A DNA stretch of 64,000 nt from Arctopsyche grandis (Eukaryota; Arthropoda; Insecta; Trichoptera; Hydropsychidae). The stretch is from NCBI RefSeq assembly GCF_051622035.1, contig NC_135355.1, positions 25,771,986-25,835,985 of the forward strand, in the 5' to 3' direction. Below, piece by piece: positions 1 through 11,525 of the stretch (its first letter is position 1; each line of letters begins with the position of its first letter). A program made the position numbers and the translations under genes. Below the pieces are notes generated by a model. It did not search any database. It saw only the letters and a list, made by a program, of their open reading frames with translations, and was not told the origin of the DNA.

Positions 1-480
1 ACTTGAATTTGTGTGAAGTTTAACTGGCTTCTGGTGAGACTCAATCTGACTCTCGAAAGGCTTTTGTTGTAAAGTCTGCCCAAGTCGGTCTAAATGCCTC
101 CGTTGTTCAACAGGCCTATGTTGCTCGATGGGTCTCTGTGGATCTAGAGGTCTCCGCTGATGCCCAATTTGGTATTCTAAAGGTTTAACTTCATGTCGCG
201 GCCCATTAAGCTGACGTTCAAAAGGTCTCTGTTGTTCAGGCCGTTTTCTCAATCTAGCATCTTCCCCATCAAGTCTCTTCATCTTAAATCTGTATTCCAT
301 TAACTCGCTCAATGGCTTTAACCCCTCAATTAGGAGCATGCGGTATTCATTGGGAAATGTCACCATTTGGTTGTCCAAAGGATTACGCGCCAAAATTTGA
401 CATTTCTCGTCGATGAGCGTGCGAGGTTCGCTATTGTGACCGCATGGTGGCGCCACATTCGATACATTTCCATATCCCAT
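1..480 (-). CDS. 5' coding part of an unrecognised Arg/Gln/Pro-rich protein (partial)
   Basis: An ATG at 480 opens a frame that stays free of stops for 160 codons to the window edge, so the 3' part is missing. The first ~85 residues look like ordinary protein: MGYGNVSNVAPPCGH, a Cys/His-containing start, then a section rich in Leu, Met and Glu. From about residue 84 the protein becomes low-complexity and repetitive. Short units of the form RP-x-E-Q or RP-x-D/E recur, for example RPEQQRPFERQ, RRPLDPQRP and EQHRPVEQRR. There is no signal peptide or membrane segment. The frame may end earlier if an intron donor lies inside it, but I saw no compelling donor. I do not recognise the family. The upstream side (481-1060) carries a tandem duplication. 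The open frame and its protein-like first half support a real first coding exon; its function is unknown. Confidence 0.55.
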   Translation of the reverse strand, partial: MGYGNVSNVAPPCGHNSEPRTLIDEKCQILARNPLDNQMVTFPNEYRMLLIEGLKPLSELMEYRFKMKRLDGEDARLRKRPEQQRPFERQLNGPRHEVKPLEYQIGHQRRPLDPQRPIEQHRPVEQRRHLDRLGQTLQQKPFESQIESHQKPVKLHTNSS

Positions 481-551
481 TTTTATAGTAAATTTATATT
501 ATATATAGAGTAGCGAAATAAATAATTTGCAACTAGCACAACTGAGTTTTA

Positions 552-885
552 AGATTAAAATGAAAAACTATCAGAGAAAAACCTTAAAAACACGGGGTCA
601 GCGATTGTGCTATGAAAGGACACGTCATACGTTGGGATTCACAGCTTCCTACTTCCTTGAGATACAAAAGTTTAAGGAGCACAAAGCAGGATGAACCACA
701 AGTACACAATTGGGTTTTTAATTAAAAAGTGAAACTATCAATAAAAACCTCAAAAAACACGTGGTCAGCGATTTTCAGTTATAAGGAGACGACACACATC
801 AAGTTTCACAGCTTTCTACTTCCTTGCGATACAATAGTTTAAGGAACACAGCAGGTTGAAGCAAAATGAACCACAAAAGTACTTT
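552..885. repeat. Imperfect tandem duplication upstream of the 1-480 gene
   Basis: Two diverged copies of about 160 bp lie head to tail, roughly 552-709 and 718-885. Shared landmarks in the same order are AAACTATCA, GGTCAGCGATT, TTCACAGCTT, CTACTTCCTTG, GATACAA and AGTTTAAGGA, and both end near ATGAACCACAA. The copies lie in the presumed promoter or 5'-leader of the minus-strand gene that starts at 480. A GC-richer patch at about 955-1025 follows. Whether the duplication is regulatory or just a local duplication cannot be told from the sequence. Confidence 0.7.
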
Positions 886-1025
886 GAATAAAAACACAAA
901 CACAACTCGTCAACTTCACACTGACAACTTGCACAAACGAACTGGCGAGGAACACAGGGGTGTGGTAGGTCCTTCCTCCCGGGCGGCGCGCACTCAACTG
1001 AAGCTGAAGACGAGCGCACCGCCTA

Positions 1026-2301
1026 ACCTACCATTATCACACCCCCTTTCCAGCCATGTCGTCATTTCTTTAACTCGCGTCTTTTTTTACAATATTTTTT
1101 TTTATTCCCAAAAAATTACAATTCTTATTTATTTTATTATTTTATATTACTATTTTTCCAATGATTTTTTTTTTCAATATATAGAAGATATTTAAAAAAA
1201 AAAAGTATATAAATAAATTATGAAATATAAAAAATGAGAAAGCAATGATTTAAATGTTTATTATATAATATAAAAATATATTTAAATGTTATGTAAAAAA
1301 AAATATTTACTAACTCCGATTAATACTTTATATACAAAATAACGATTTATATAGAAAATAACGTTTTTTCCTGATGTAATATTAATGCCCAATTAACTAA
1401 AAAAAAATAACATACGGAAACTAAAATTAAATTGAGCTTCACGAGTGACAACCCTAATATCGTACGTAATAATAGTACGTACCGTTTACGGAAACACTGA
1501 ATTGGACAACCGCTTTATATTGACCATGGACATAAAACGACGCTTTTTGGTGCACAATTTTGACATTCAAAACGATGCATTGTCAACGATGAATATTGTT
1601 AGTGTCAAATATAAACAACAACAAATATCTTACGTCAAACGCGAGTTAGTATAAAAAAAACAGTATGGCCGCTGACTGTCAAACGAGTTTCACATCGCAC
1701 GCCACCAGAGAGCGCCGCGATCTACTTTTCAAACGTCACTTTCTCGGAATATGATCCAACAATAAACTTATACTAACTAACGAACCAAATAGATTTTTGA
1801 CAAACTGTTCGGATATAACACGCGAAACAATGAAAAATTAATATTTTATTGAATGAAAAAAGCCTACAATGACATATCGACGGCAGAGTCCAGCGAACCA
1901 AAAATGCTTTATTTTCGAAGATTGTGCAGACACAAATATTAAATTTCAAGCTTTGTACAATTTACCAAACCTATATAAATTTATTCAATTTCAAGATTAA
2001 ATCAGTTAATCAAATCGTGATGAGCAACATTCTGATCACCTATTTGTTGCAGTAACTGTCAAATTTACCACACGTTTTGAGGTTACGAATGTCAAATATA
2101 AACGGAGTAATACAAGGATTGTTTTGTATTCTTTACAAACTCGTTGGTGGTTTGAAAGTAATATAATATAATTTATTTTAATCGATATCAAACAAGTACC
2201 GATATTTGATTCTATATTGGAAAATGTGTTGTCTCGAACGAAAGAAATCGTCGAGACTATCAATAGACGAAAACTTTAATACTTTCGTCACGTTATGCTG
2301 A
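1026..2301. other. AT-rich stretch, no gene seen
   Basis: The segment is strongly AT-rich, with several poly-A and poly-T runs around 1080-1330. Short open frames lack coding character. No repeat family member or RNA gene was recognised. Confidence 0.5.
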
Positions 2302-2562
2302 CATATAAACTCCTGCATCTCATTATTCAAGGGTAGATCTACGGAAGGAGAGGCCCGGAAGAAAAAGGACGTCCTGACGAAAAAAAACGTTGAAGCAATG
2401 TTTCAACCAGAGTACCACTACAATGTTCCAGGCGGCAGTCAACAAAATCATCATTGCAAACATGATAAAAACACTGGGAGAAGAAGATATTTAACAATAA
2501 ATGAAGAATTAACCTCTTCTATTCCATCTGACATTATGGATGTACATTATTATACACACTGA
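2302..2562 (+). CDS. Possible orphan exon or small ORF
   Basis: A frame open from 2302 to a TGA at 2560-2562 encodes a charged, protein-like stretch containing KGRSTEGEARKKKDVL, then an internal Met at 2398, MFQPEYHYNVPGG, and a C-terminus near SSIPSDIMDV. A plausible splice acceptor (TATTCAAG) sits at about 2324-2331, so this could be a terminal exon of a plus-strand gene whose other exons I could not find. Read alone from the ATG at 2398 it is 54 residues. The composition stands out from the AT-rich surroundings. It could equally be a transposon remnant. No family was recognised. Confidence 0.25.
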   Translation, partial: HINSCISLFKGRSTEGEARKKKDVLTKKNVEAMFQPEYHYNVPGGSQQNHHCKHDKNTGRRRYLTINEELTSSIPSDIMDVHYYTH

Positions 2563-3325
2563 AACAATGCTATATATAACCTCAAACTGGTGAACAGTGC
2601 AACTTGAAATTATTTTTATATACTTATAAACTGATGATTTGATCAGACATAGCTCTACTTGTAAAGCATTCTTCAAAATTAACGAATCAATACCTAGTAA
2701 ATAATTTTCAAAATAAGGTGTTGACAGAATACATTTACAAGGAGCATTATATAAAGGTTGATTTCCCTGCAAATAAGCTTATATAGATATAATGCTAACA
2801 TATTATACATCAATAGATTCAAAATTATGTAAATAAGGTTTTAAAACTGCATACACTGCTTATGCAGAAACTTTTCAATATATTCTCATTTCATTATAAG
2901 ATAAAAGACACTTTTTAATCACTCATCCATAAAAACTAGCAAATACATTATACAAATTTGAATTTGTCATAGTTATGTATTTCTTATTCGCCTATATGTA
3001 AAAGGGATATCCAATCATATGGTTTTTGGTACCGTCGACAGAAATTTTAAGGAAATAATGTTAACTCCAGAAACATGAAGCACATCTGTCATTATTACAT
3101 ACACCAACATTTTAACTTTCAACTGTTCAATAATAGAAATAGAATGCACAAAAGTGCATACACATAATTGCACTTGGTTATAATAACACCTATAATTATT
3201 CATTAGAACAAAATAAATCAATTCTAAGAAGCGACATAAGCAAATGTATTATTAACACCTTGAAGATTGAACGTGTTAAGCACAAAGCCATTAACTATTT
3301 CCTAAGCAAATCAAACCACTCATCG

Positions 3326-3351
3326 ACACACACACACACACACACACACAC
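3326..3351. repeat. (CA)n microsatellite
   Basis: About thirteen uninterrupted CA dinucleotides. Confidence 0.95.
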
Positions 3352-4833
3352 GCTTACTAAAGACAGACAACTACCTATCTACAAAATAAAATAATAAAAA
3401 CCGCAAAGCGCTACATACATATACACAATATAACCGAATAAACAGCACTTTTGCATGAATATGAATATCTGACCCGATAGTGGTAGTAAATAATTTGCAT
3501 ACAGTGAAAATCGTCAAAAACACTTAAATCAACTGCAATAGTTGCACACATTATGTATATATACACCAGTATAGACCTAATCCAATAAACATAACGATGC
3601 ACAACAGAATAATCTATGCATTCGCATACATGTGATATGCACCATACCCAGACAAACACACATTATCACAACCAGCTGGTTTTTACTCCTACGTGTACAG
3701 GTGAACATTGATGCTAAAAATAAAACGGTTCATCGATGGGTACAATTCCAATCTTCCAATGATGACATTAATGTCCGTGCAAGGACTGGTTTCGTTTTTA
3801 TGATTAAAATTGACGTTTGCGTCCGTTCGACAAAATTGCAACAGTTCAATTTGGACAAATGGGGAGCGGCACCTAGAAACCAGTACTAAGAAATAATGCA
3901 AAATATGCTGTCAAAAAGTGTCGAATATGTCTAGAACAATAATATGACGATGTACACTATTTTCATCTGTCAATTTCATGAACGTTTGAACAATACTCGG
4001 GCGACATTTAGACATAATTCTGCAAAATTGATTCATCCGACACTCATTTCGCCAGCAGCCGAAAAACAACATAAAAACAAACTTCCGCCTATTCCAAATT
4101 TTAAAAATTTACTTACACATTGATCAAAAAAGATCAATGAAACATGGATTTGATCTCCGTTTAGACACTAAACAAGATAATCAACGGCATGCATCGACAT
4201 TTGTTTCCAGAATTAGAATCAACAGTATTCATAAAAATTATTGTCCAGGACACCGATTAATAAATCGAAATATTAAAATTCGAAACATATGAGGGGTAAA
4301 AAACCATAAAGTTTCTAGTACCACAAAAATCAAGTTTTCAGGAGACTTAAATAAATAAATAATGCATAAATTAATTTTTGCAAAATTTATAAATAGACTA
4401 AAATTCTTCTGCGAGGTATTATAATCATTCAATAAGCAATCAATCAATCTTAGATATTAGGAAAATAAAACAAAAAGAAAAAAAAACATTTAAAGTGCCA
4501 TAATAACGTTGTATGTACCAAATTCATAATAATAAATGGAAAAATTCTATAGCATCGTCTCTCTCAATTGTCATATGTTACTTACAGCTTAATAAATAGG
4601 ACTAGCGCTTAATAACTAAGAACTAGCTTAATTTAATCATTAATATTTATATTAACTTATCTCAAAATAATACGTAGAAAGTAAAACACCTACCTAACGA
4701 AGAAAGTTAAATTGTACTCATCAGTATTTTTATTTATTTTAAATTAATTAATTTGCCATATCATACTTCGTATCTTTCATTGGTAAAATTTTGATAGATA
4801 AGTCAAATTCACACAAAAAAAAGCAATACTGTG

Positions 4834-4862
4834 TGACGTCACTGCATTCGCAGATGACGTCA
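4834..4862. promoter_or_regulatory. Two perfect CRE/ATF palindromes 21 bp apart
   Basis: Two exact TGACGTCA octamers lie at 4834-4841 and 4855-4862, with start-to-start spacing of 21 bp, close to two helical turns. The octamer is the established full-site for CREB/ATF-type bZIP dimers. A third perfect site occurs at 9023-9030. No adjacent gene start was identified, so an enhancer role is only an inference. Confidence 0.45.
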
Positions 4863-6209
4863 CGCGTGTCAAAATTCGAGTCTACTTTCATACTCGTGAA
4901 ATGTAACAAATCTTATCACACCTAAAATAAAAAAATAGTATAATAAAAGTAAAAATTCGTGAACATCAAAATATACGCTTTCGACACAATTAATGTACGC
5001 GTGCATAAAAAAATTTCCTCTTCAATTGTCAATATATATTCCTTATCGCGCCAAAACGCCCCCAAGACGCTCTGTTAACAGCATTAAACGCACGCTCACG
5101 GCAATGATTAATTTAATCTCAATGTCAAGTCGTTGACGAATGAAAATTAGATGCGATCTATGGATCGAAAACGAGAACCATAAATAAATACACATCAAAA
5201 CTTAAAATATATTAAAAAAAACACCTTAAAATACCGACAGGACAAAGAATTTCACTGGCGAAACCGTAATCGCAAAGAACAATAGTAAAAAACGAGTTAT
5301 TAAAACCGGCAGTTTTTACCGCAAAGTTCACTTTTTATCATCCTTCAGATATACGATTGCACATATCAGGTGTAAGAAGTACGGATCATGTTAGTAAAAC
5401 TTCAAAATCGTTAGAAAGTCGGCATCGTAACAAAAATATGCGATAATATTTGACTAAGATACCGGTGCAACGAGCAGATGTGCTTTAGGAAGTAAACAGT
5501 GCCGAATTATTATCTCTAGTCAAGATAAGATCTAAAGAATTTAAGTGCTGGAGTGCACCCAGTTAACTGCTCTTTCGAAATCAACCGAAGTAACAACAAT
5601 GCACAACTGGTTTTCTAAAACATAATTTTATGTAGATAAGAAAATAAGAAACCTGTGGGATCATAAATAAAAATGTTAAATTTCGGTGCGATTGATTTCA
5701 TTTTAAATTAAGCTTACATAAAATTTCTCCTTGATGGTCCCGATTTACTGAGTAAGGTTGGTTTCAGGATCCCAGTTAGGTAGTCTAAACACGTTGCACT
5801 CTTTTCACTTAATCCTTTCAAAACCAATTAATTGCCTAAAGTATTCCTATCTAAAGCGTGTTTATCGTATGTTTAACGGTATTTCCTTGCATCAATTCAG
5901 GACTGCCATCAGGAGAGTCTTGATTAATTGATCCATTTTCTATTATATAATCTTTATCCAATATTATATAACTTTATGTTTAGTTACGTACTGTTATATT
6001 TAGTCATGTTTTGGTTTTATTTTTTTTTCTTTTTCATTTGTTTGTCTCTATATACCATTTCATGTAATTTGTAAAAATCTATAATTGGGCTCAGATATTA
6101 TTTGATTTTGTTACATTTATTCTTTATTTTTATGCATTTCTACATCTATTGTCTGTTGATTTTTCAATAAATAAATAAATTTCCATTAAAACATATTATA
6201 TATTAAAAA

Positions 6210-6514
6210 CGGGTCTACGTGACGAGCCAGAATGTTAAATTACAAAAACACAAATATCGGAAGGCAAAGATCGAAAATCGAAAGATCTTAAGTCAAAAGA
6301 TAAAAAAAAGGGTGCATGGTAAACGGTACATACTCACTTAATTTGCGCGAGCAGGGTACAACAAGAACAAAAGGAACAGACTTTTCCTCCCGTATTCTGC
6401 GCGCGCACTTTTTTTTTTTTGATCTTTCGACTTAAGATCTTTCGATTTTCGATCTTTGCCTTCCGATATTTGCATTTTCTGTCATTTTTACATTCTGGCT
6501 CGTCACGGAGACCG
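6210..6514. mobile_element. Foldback-type inverted-repeat element with 8-bp target duplication
   Basis: Nearly the whole 305-bp element is an inverted repeat. The left end (GTGACGAGCCAGAATGT) is matched by the complementary right end (ACATTCTGGCTCGTCAC). The arms continue through the modules AAATATCGGAAGGCAAAGAT and CGAAAATCGAAAGATCTTAA. The centre holds the non-palindromic core around TCCTCCCGTATTCTGCGCGC. It is flanked by the 8-bp direct repeat ATTAAAAA at 6202-6209 and 6515-6522. There is no coding capacity, so it is non-autonomous. A composite relative is at 43444-43971. The transposase superfamily is not certain; an 8-bp duplication fits hAT- or P-like enzymes. Confidence 0.85.
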
Positions 6515-6522
6515 ATTAAAAA

Positions 6523-8017
6523 CATATCAGATTCTCAGATTTGGATAACATTACGGGAAATTCAATTATATGTATGTACTTTACATTTTATACAGCAAAC
6601 AAAATGTAGGCTTTTAGTGGAAGAACGAATCAAATTTAATTTAGTACATTTAGAAATCGATCTTCGGAAATCCACTTTTATCTACGATTGCAAGTCCTAC
6701 ACTCAATTGATAAGAAGCAAAAAGCGCTTTCGAAACATCCGAACAGTGGCGTCTGATACATTATAAAAATAAAATCAAAAAAACGTAACTAAAACAATAT
6801 CTCTTACAACAATATGTATGTAGATAAAATAAAAAATCTACAAAAACGCGACGCGACCGTGACGATAATCAGTGAAAAAAATCCGAACGAAAAACACATG
6901 ATAGAACTTCATCTCAACACACCAGCCCCAATCCTAAATCGGATCGAAACCACCAGCGAATACAGCATTCGTAATATAATCGCAAAATTTTCCATGTCCC
7001 TCAACATGAAACTTCTTGATCAAACTGTAAATGGCAATAAAAATGTTTAAAAAAAACGCATGTAAGGGGATGAGCGAATTTAAACACTAAATTTTCCTAG
7101 CGGACAGATAGTAATACAGTCAATAATACATCAACAGTGATATAAAAGAGTCGCAACTCCGAACTATCGACAGCGAGATAACAAACACAAATGCACATTT
7201 CATATCAAATAATACCATTCGATAATCATTGACCATTGACGATGATTTAATCCGGGCGTCCGCGTGCCAAAGGTGAGAGCTTCTGGCGAGGCAAGGTCGC
7301 CGCGGACGCCGAAAACCGGGCGACAACTGGGTCACGAGCCAGGGGTACATCAACGAGAAGAAAGGTGGACCGACAGATGCACAAGTGCATACGAGAATGC
7401 AACTCTTGCTTGCGTTTGTGCGCACAACACAACACCTTACCCTTTGGACAGCTGCCAAAACTGTACGCTCGATCAATTATATCAACAAAGTCAACCAAAG
7501 AGATATCGACGATCAACTAAATGGGAATTATGTGCAGAGGAGGGCAAGCTTAGACATGAAATCAATGTCGGAAAGATAATCTATCGATATTTCATTACGA
7601 ATCATCATTTACATAGATCTACTATGTATCTACATATCTTCCCTACAGAGAAGTCCAACAAAACACTAGTCTATTAAATACATGACAAGCAAAGAAGACA
7701 TAGCTAGAAACTGTTCGAAAGAAACGGCTTACATACATGCAAGCGGTAATCAATGCCGTCGAGAGCGAAACCAGGTCCTTTTTTGGAAGGGGGGGGGGGC
7801 GGTTTATTTTAGAATTTTTAATCATCAAAAACCGACTCAGTCAAGATTAAAAAAAAGGCTGTCGATGTGGGATATTTTAATTATATAAAAATTCCATTAA
7901 GAAGTATTTCTGTAGTCCTACTCTGAATTGTTATCGGCAATTCTTAAGATTTCATCCAGAAGTATATGTAAGCATGTATATTTCATCCAGAAGTATACAT
8001 AAGCATATATACATTGA
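6523..8017. other. No conserved gene; GC-richer patch near 7250-7480
   Basis: The patch at about 7250-7480 is richer in G+C than its surroundings, and both strands carry overlapping open frames there (for example 137 codons on the plus strand from 7264). Neither frame shows a recognisable domain. The open frames are probably a by-product of base composition, although a promoter or first exon cannot be excluded. A G9 homopolymer lies at about 7790. Confidence 0.4.
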
Positions 8018-8025
8018 AAATATTT

Positions 8026-8525
8026 CAGGGCTGTGCTAAAATATCAACTGACTCCCGACTCCCGATAGTATTACGAGTGTCAACTAGAATCTCCAATTTT
8101 AATGGAGATTCTAGTTTTTGTCAATTCGTTTCAATTTTAAATGTCTTTCAAAAAATCTTGAATTTAATTCGCATTAGAAATAATATTGCACGTATTTTGA
8201 TGAATTGTGGCCAAAACCGATTGTTTCCTTCTTCTCATGAGTATTTTTTTTTTCTCATTTTTACTCCAATTCCTTTTATTAGATTGTTTTGCGTACGAAA
8301 AACATACATATACACTATGAATATATTTACTTTTAATTTATATCTATTTCGTTACTAATAATTCAAAAAATTGGGTTACACGTAAATTTTTAATTCCTTT
8401 AATTTTTTTATACTTTAAAAATCGCTATAATTTTTAATACTAACAATTTTATATGTTGTCAAGAAAAGTTGATCAAGTCAGATCGAGTCGGAGTCAGTAA
8501 ATATTGAAGCAACTCCAGAGCCCTG
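8026..8525. mobile_element. hAT-like non-autonomous element, CAGGGCTGTG family, copy 1
   Basis: The element starts CAGGGCTGTG and ends in the complementary CAGAGCCCTG-type terminus (CCAGAGCCCTG). Subterminal GAGTCGGAGTC-type repeats occur at both ends. The flanks AAATATTT and AAAAATTG match at 6 of 8 positions, as expected for an old 8-bp target duplication. The interior shares GTGTCAACTAGAATCTCC and GGCCAAAACCGATTGTTTCC with the copies at 13141 and 25085. There is no transposase ORF. The CAG...CTG termini and 8-bp duplication are typical of hAT elements. Confidence 0.8.
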
Positions 8526-8533
8526 AAAAATTG

Positions 8534-10643
8534 TTTGAAAAATTAGTAAGTACATGTAACCCTATTTCATTTTGATTTTGACGAATTTCAAATAATGGAA
8601 TCGTTATTTGATGTCGGTTTTTAAATTAATTTATTCTTGATATGATTTTCTACAAAATTAGACTTTTCTAGTTGCATAAGAATTTGTCCCCCCTGCCCTC
8701 GTCAATTCCTTTTCACGGCAATCAATTTTGTACAAGCGAAGGTACATGAGAAGAGAGATTCAAGTTGAATTAATTCACTTTTAAATTAATCAACGATTTT
8801 ATTTAAAATCAGCATTAAAAATTTCAGTATAGAATCCCTATTGTATTGAAATTTAGTTATAAAAACGTAATAAGCTTGACCACTTTCAATATCGGCTTAT
8901 CAACACGTAATCACTGTCGCAACAGAATTCTATAGTTTGTTTCTGTAAAACGGAAAATGTTGAGTGACAAATAAATGAGCAGCCAGATAAGTATGTAGAT
9001 GGGATACGATAACAATAAAGTGTGACGTCATCATAAAACGGACCAATAGCTGTGAGAAGAAAAATTGGAATTGTCGCATATCTATAACTACACAAACAAA
9101 ACAAATTTAGCTCAAGTAATAATTCCGAGTAGAATTAAATTAAATATTTTATAATAAATTTGTAGATAAATAAAAAAAAATTCTAATGTGACCAACCCAT
9201 GACTTTATCTATGTATTTGAGGAATATATGATCAAAAAACAAAATTCGATATTGAACCGTAGAGACACATTCACACATTCCGACAGCATTATGAAATATT
9301 ATTAGCTGACAGCATTTTCTATAAAAAAATTTTTTTTCATCACATTGATACAAGAATTATACTTGAATTTTTTCGTGAAGACCACACATGCTTAAGGGGT
9401 CGAAAATATAGTGGAAGAAAAATCGGACAAGAGTAAACTGTCAGTTGACGGATGCTTACCAAATTTTATACATAACTTGGTAATTAAGCTTAAACTTCTA
9501 GATATGAAATTTCAATTCAATAAATTAAAGTTTCTGAGAAAAACAAAAATCCTCTATTCTCGTAAAAGTACAACTTAAATACTATGAAAAAATATTGGGG
9601 TAGAAAATTTATAATTTTACTTAACTCTTCTTAGCTTGTTATTACATGTAAAAAAAATTCAATCCGATTCGATTAGCCGTTTGGGAGAAAAATTAATTTA
9701 AAAACTTAAATAAAAAGAAGACACCTATAAGGGGAGGTGTCATAAAAGCATTTCCGGTCAACTTAAAAATTTGCGTCGTTTCGATAAGAAATTCAGTAAC
9801 CGATACTGAGTTTCAGTTCTATAGGACTAACAGTGTTCAAAAATCCCCTCATTTTTTCAAGATAATGAAAACGTGATCAGTGATCGATTCTGAGTTCGAA
9901 ACAGTCAAAATCTCGAGTTCGAATTTTCGCATGATCACAAAACTTCATCTATTGTTACTAAGTACATAGATAAAGTAAAAATTGTTGATGCATTCACGCA
10001 ATGTAATTTCAATGAGGTTCGAAATCGTGGAAGCCCCTGTTTTCCAATTTATCATAAGACATTGCAGACGATGTTTAGCTATTTTAAAAACAAACATAAA
10101 ATAACTGTCAATTTTCCTTGGCGATTCTATTCTGAAAAACATATTTAGATTAAGCGCTATAAATACGTACGCACGTCTCATTTCTACTAGAAAAAAATGC
10201 GGCCTCATCACAGAAATTCACACAAACACTATCCGTTACATCCACTCAAATGACACGTGCGAGTTTTTTTAGAGGATCGGTCGTTGACTATATATTCAAA
10301 ATGTAATAAAAATAAACGTGCACTTATACAGTATACTGTTCTGCAGAGTGCACAGCTAATTTCGCAACTGACGTTTCGCATGATTCACACGAAAGCATTT
10401 GAGCTGATCGGCGGAAGATTCGGAACAAGTGGAAATTCCCAATAACTTGAAACATTTCTACCTGAACTAGCGGATTCAAAAACAATATCTACTTACCTAT
10501 TAATTACACACTGAGAATAACACGACCGGATACATTGTAGTATAAATAAATACACACGCAACGATACGATTTTATTAACAGTCCACATATATTGTGAAAA
10601 TTAGATAATTTACCGTGCACATTGTGCTAATTATTGTAACGTA
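8534..10643. other. AT-rich DNA, no gene seen
   Basis: No conserved coding sequence was found. It holds a perfect CRE octamer at 9023-9030 and a small hairpin at about 9720-9741 (GACACCT paired with AGGTGTC). Confidence 0.45.
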
Positions 10644-10702
10644 GAGATTAGGTGGGTGGCGCTCGTGGACCGATGGCTTACGAGCGCTAATCACCTGATC
10701 TC
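10644..10702. repeat. 59-nt imperfect hairpin
   Basis: The segment begins GAGATTAGGTG and ends CACCTGATCTC, with an inner stem GCGCTCGT/ACGAGCGC. The following ~340 bp (to about 11040) is unusually GC-rich for the region. It shares CCAAT-containing blocks in the same order (CCGTAT...AACG, CCAAT, CTCATCG, CCAAT) with 61310-61420. This suggests a dispersed LTR- or promoter-like repeat, but no ends were defined. Confidence 0.4.
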
Positions 10703-11304
10703 TCGTTCGCGCCAAAATGTCCTCGCCGAATGAATAAGCCGTATGTAACGGCCAATGGGATCGCCCCACTCATCGGCCAATAGTTAACATGTGTATGTAA
10801 TATGGGGCGCTCTCGGTCTGGAAACCATTCCTACCTGGAGCGCCGACGACAGCACACGAAAAAACACCTTCTACAACGGTCCTGCGTCTTTCTCCGATTC
10901 TGGAAGCCCCCTCTTCACGTCCACGCAACATTATGTTAAAACAGAAAAAATGTACTCGATGTTCAGATGCGCCCGTATAACCAATAAGTACCCCCCAACT
11001 CATCAACAAAAGCATAAATCGGGGCTTTTTGGTTAGAGCTGATTGATTTTTACGAGATTTTTATATTAGCTCTACTCTGTTACTTTAGTAACATTCCTGC
11101 CTGTCAAAAATTTGTGATTTTGAACCACTTCCATTTTTTAGACCGCTTTAATATATTACCGACAAACGTGGGTTAGCTAACATTGAAGTAAGCTAATGTC
11201 ATTGAAGTAAGTTAAGTTTAATCATTTACGAAAAATTACATTGGAATCTTGTGTAAGATCGAAGCGATGACTCACGGGTTAAAAAGTTATTACAAGGCTT
11301 TATA

Positions 11305-11525
11305 TACATACTAGTGATTTTACACGGCTTTGCTCGGTATTTGTAATATAAACAGCTTAAACATGGCTAATCTAATAGTAAACATTTTATTAAATTTATT
11401 TGAATAGTTTTTTATTTAAATTTATTTGAATATTCATTTTTTTCTTACTAAATCCGTCACGGATTCTACCACCCAAACCTTGCATACAAAGTCTCTTTAG
11501 AAATTATATATTAGATGTTTCAATT
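11305..11525 (-). repeat. Dispersed repeat copy, inverted relative to 15005-15205
   Basis: Read on the minus strand this copy contains GACTTTGTATG, GTAGAATCCGTGACG, GAATATTCAAATAAATTTAA, TTTACTATTAGATTAGC and finally ATACCGAGCAAAGCCG followed by ACTAGT. The same modules in the same order occur on the plus strand at 15005-15205. There is no ORF. It is a non-coding interspersed element or the 3' end of one; the family was not identified. Confidence 0.7.

Larger units (their letters stand above)
2563..6201. other. Intergenic AT-rich DNA without recognised genes
   Basis: Apart from a CA microsatellite (3326-3351) and a pair of CRE sites (4834-4862), I see only short, AT-rich open frames with no conserved motif. 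The T-rich segment at 5990-6190 ends in repeated AAATAAATAAAT and might be the 3' tail of an old retroelement, but nothing coding supports that. Confidence 0.5.

Noticed and set aside
7264-7677. 137-codon plus-strand frame with several Cys residues
   Set aside because: The opposite strand is equally open, there is no conserved motif, and the sequence becomes AT-driven after the GC-richer patch.
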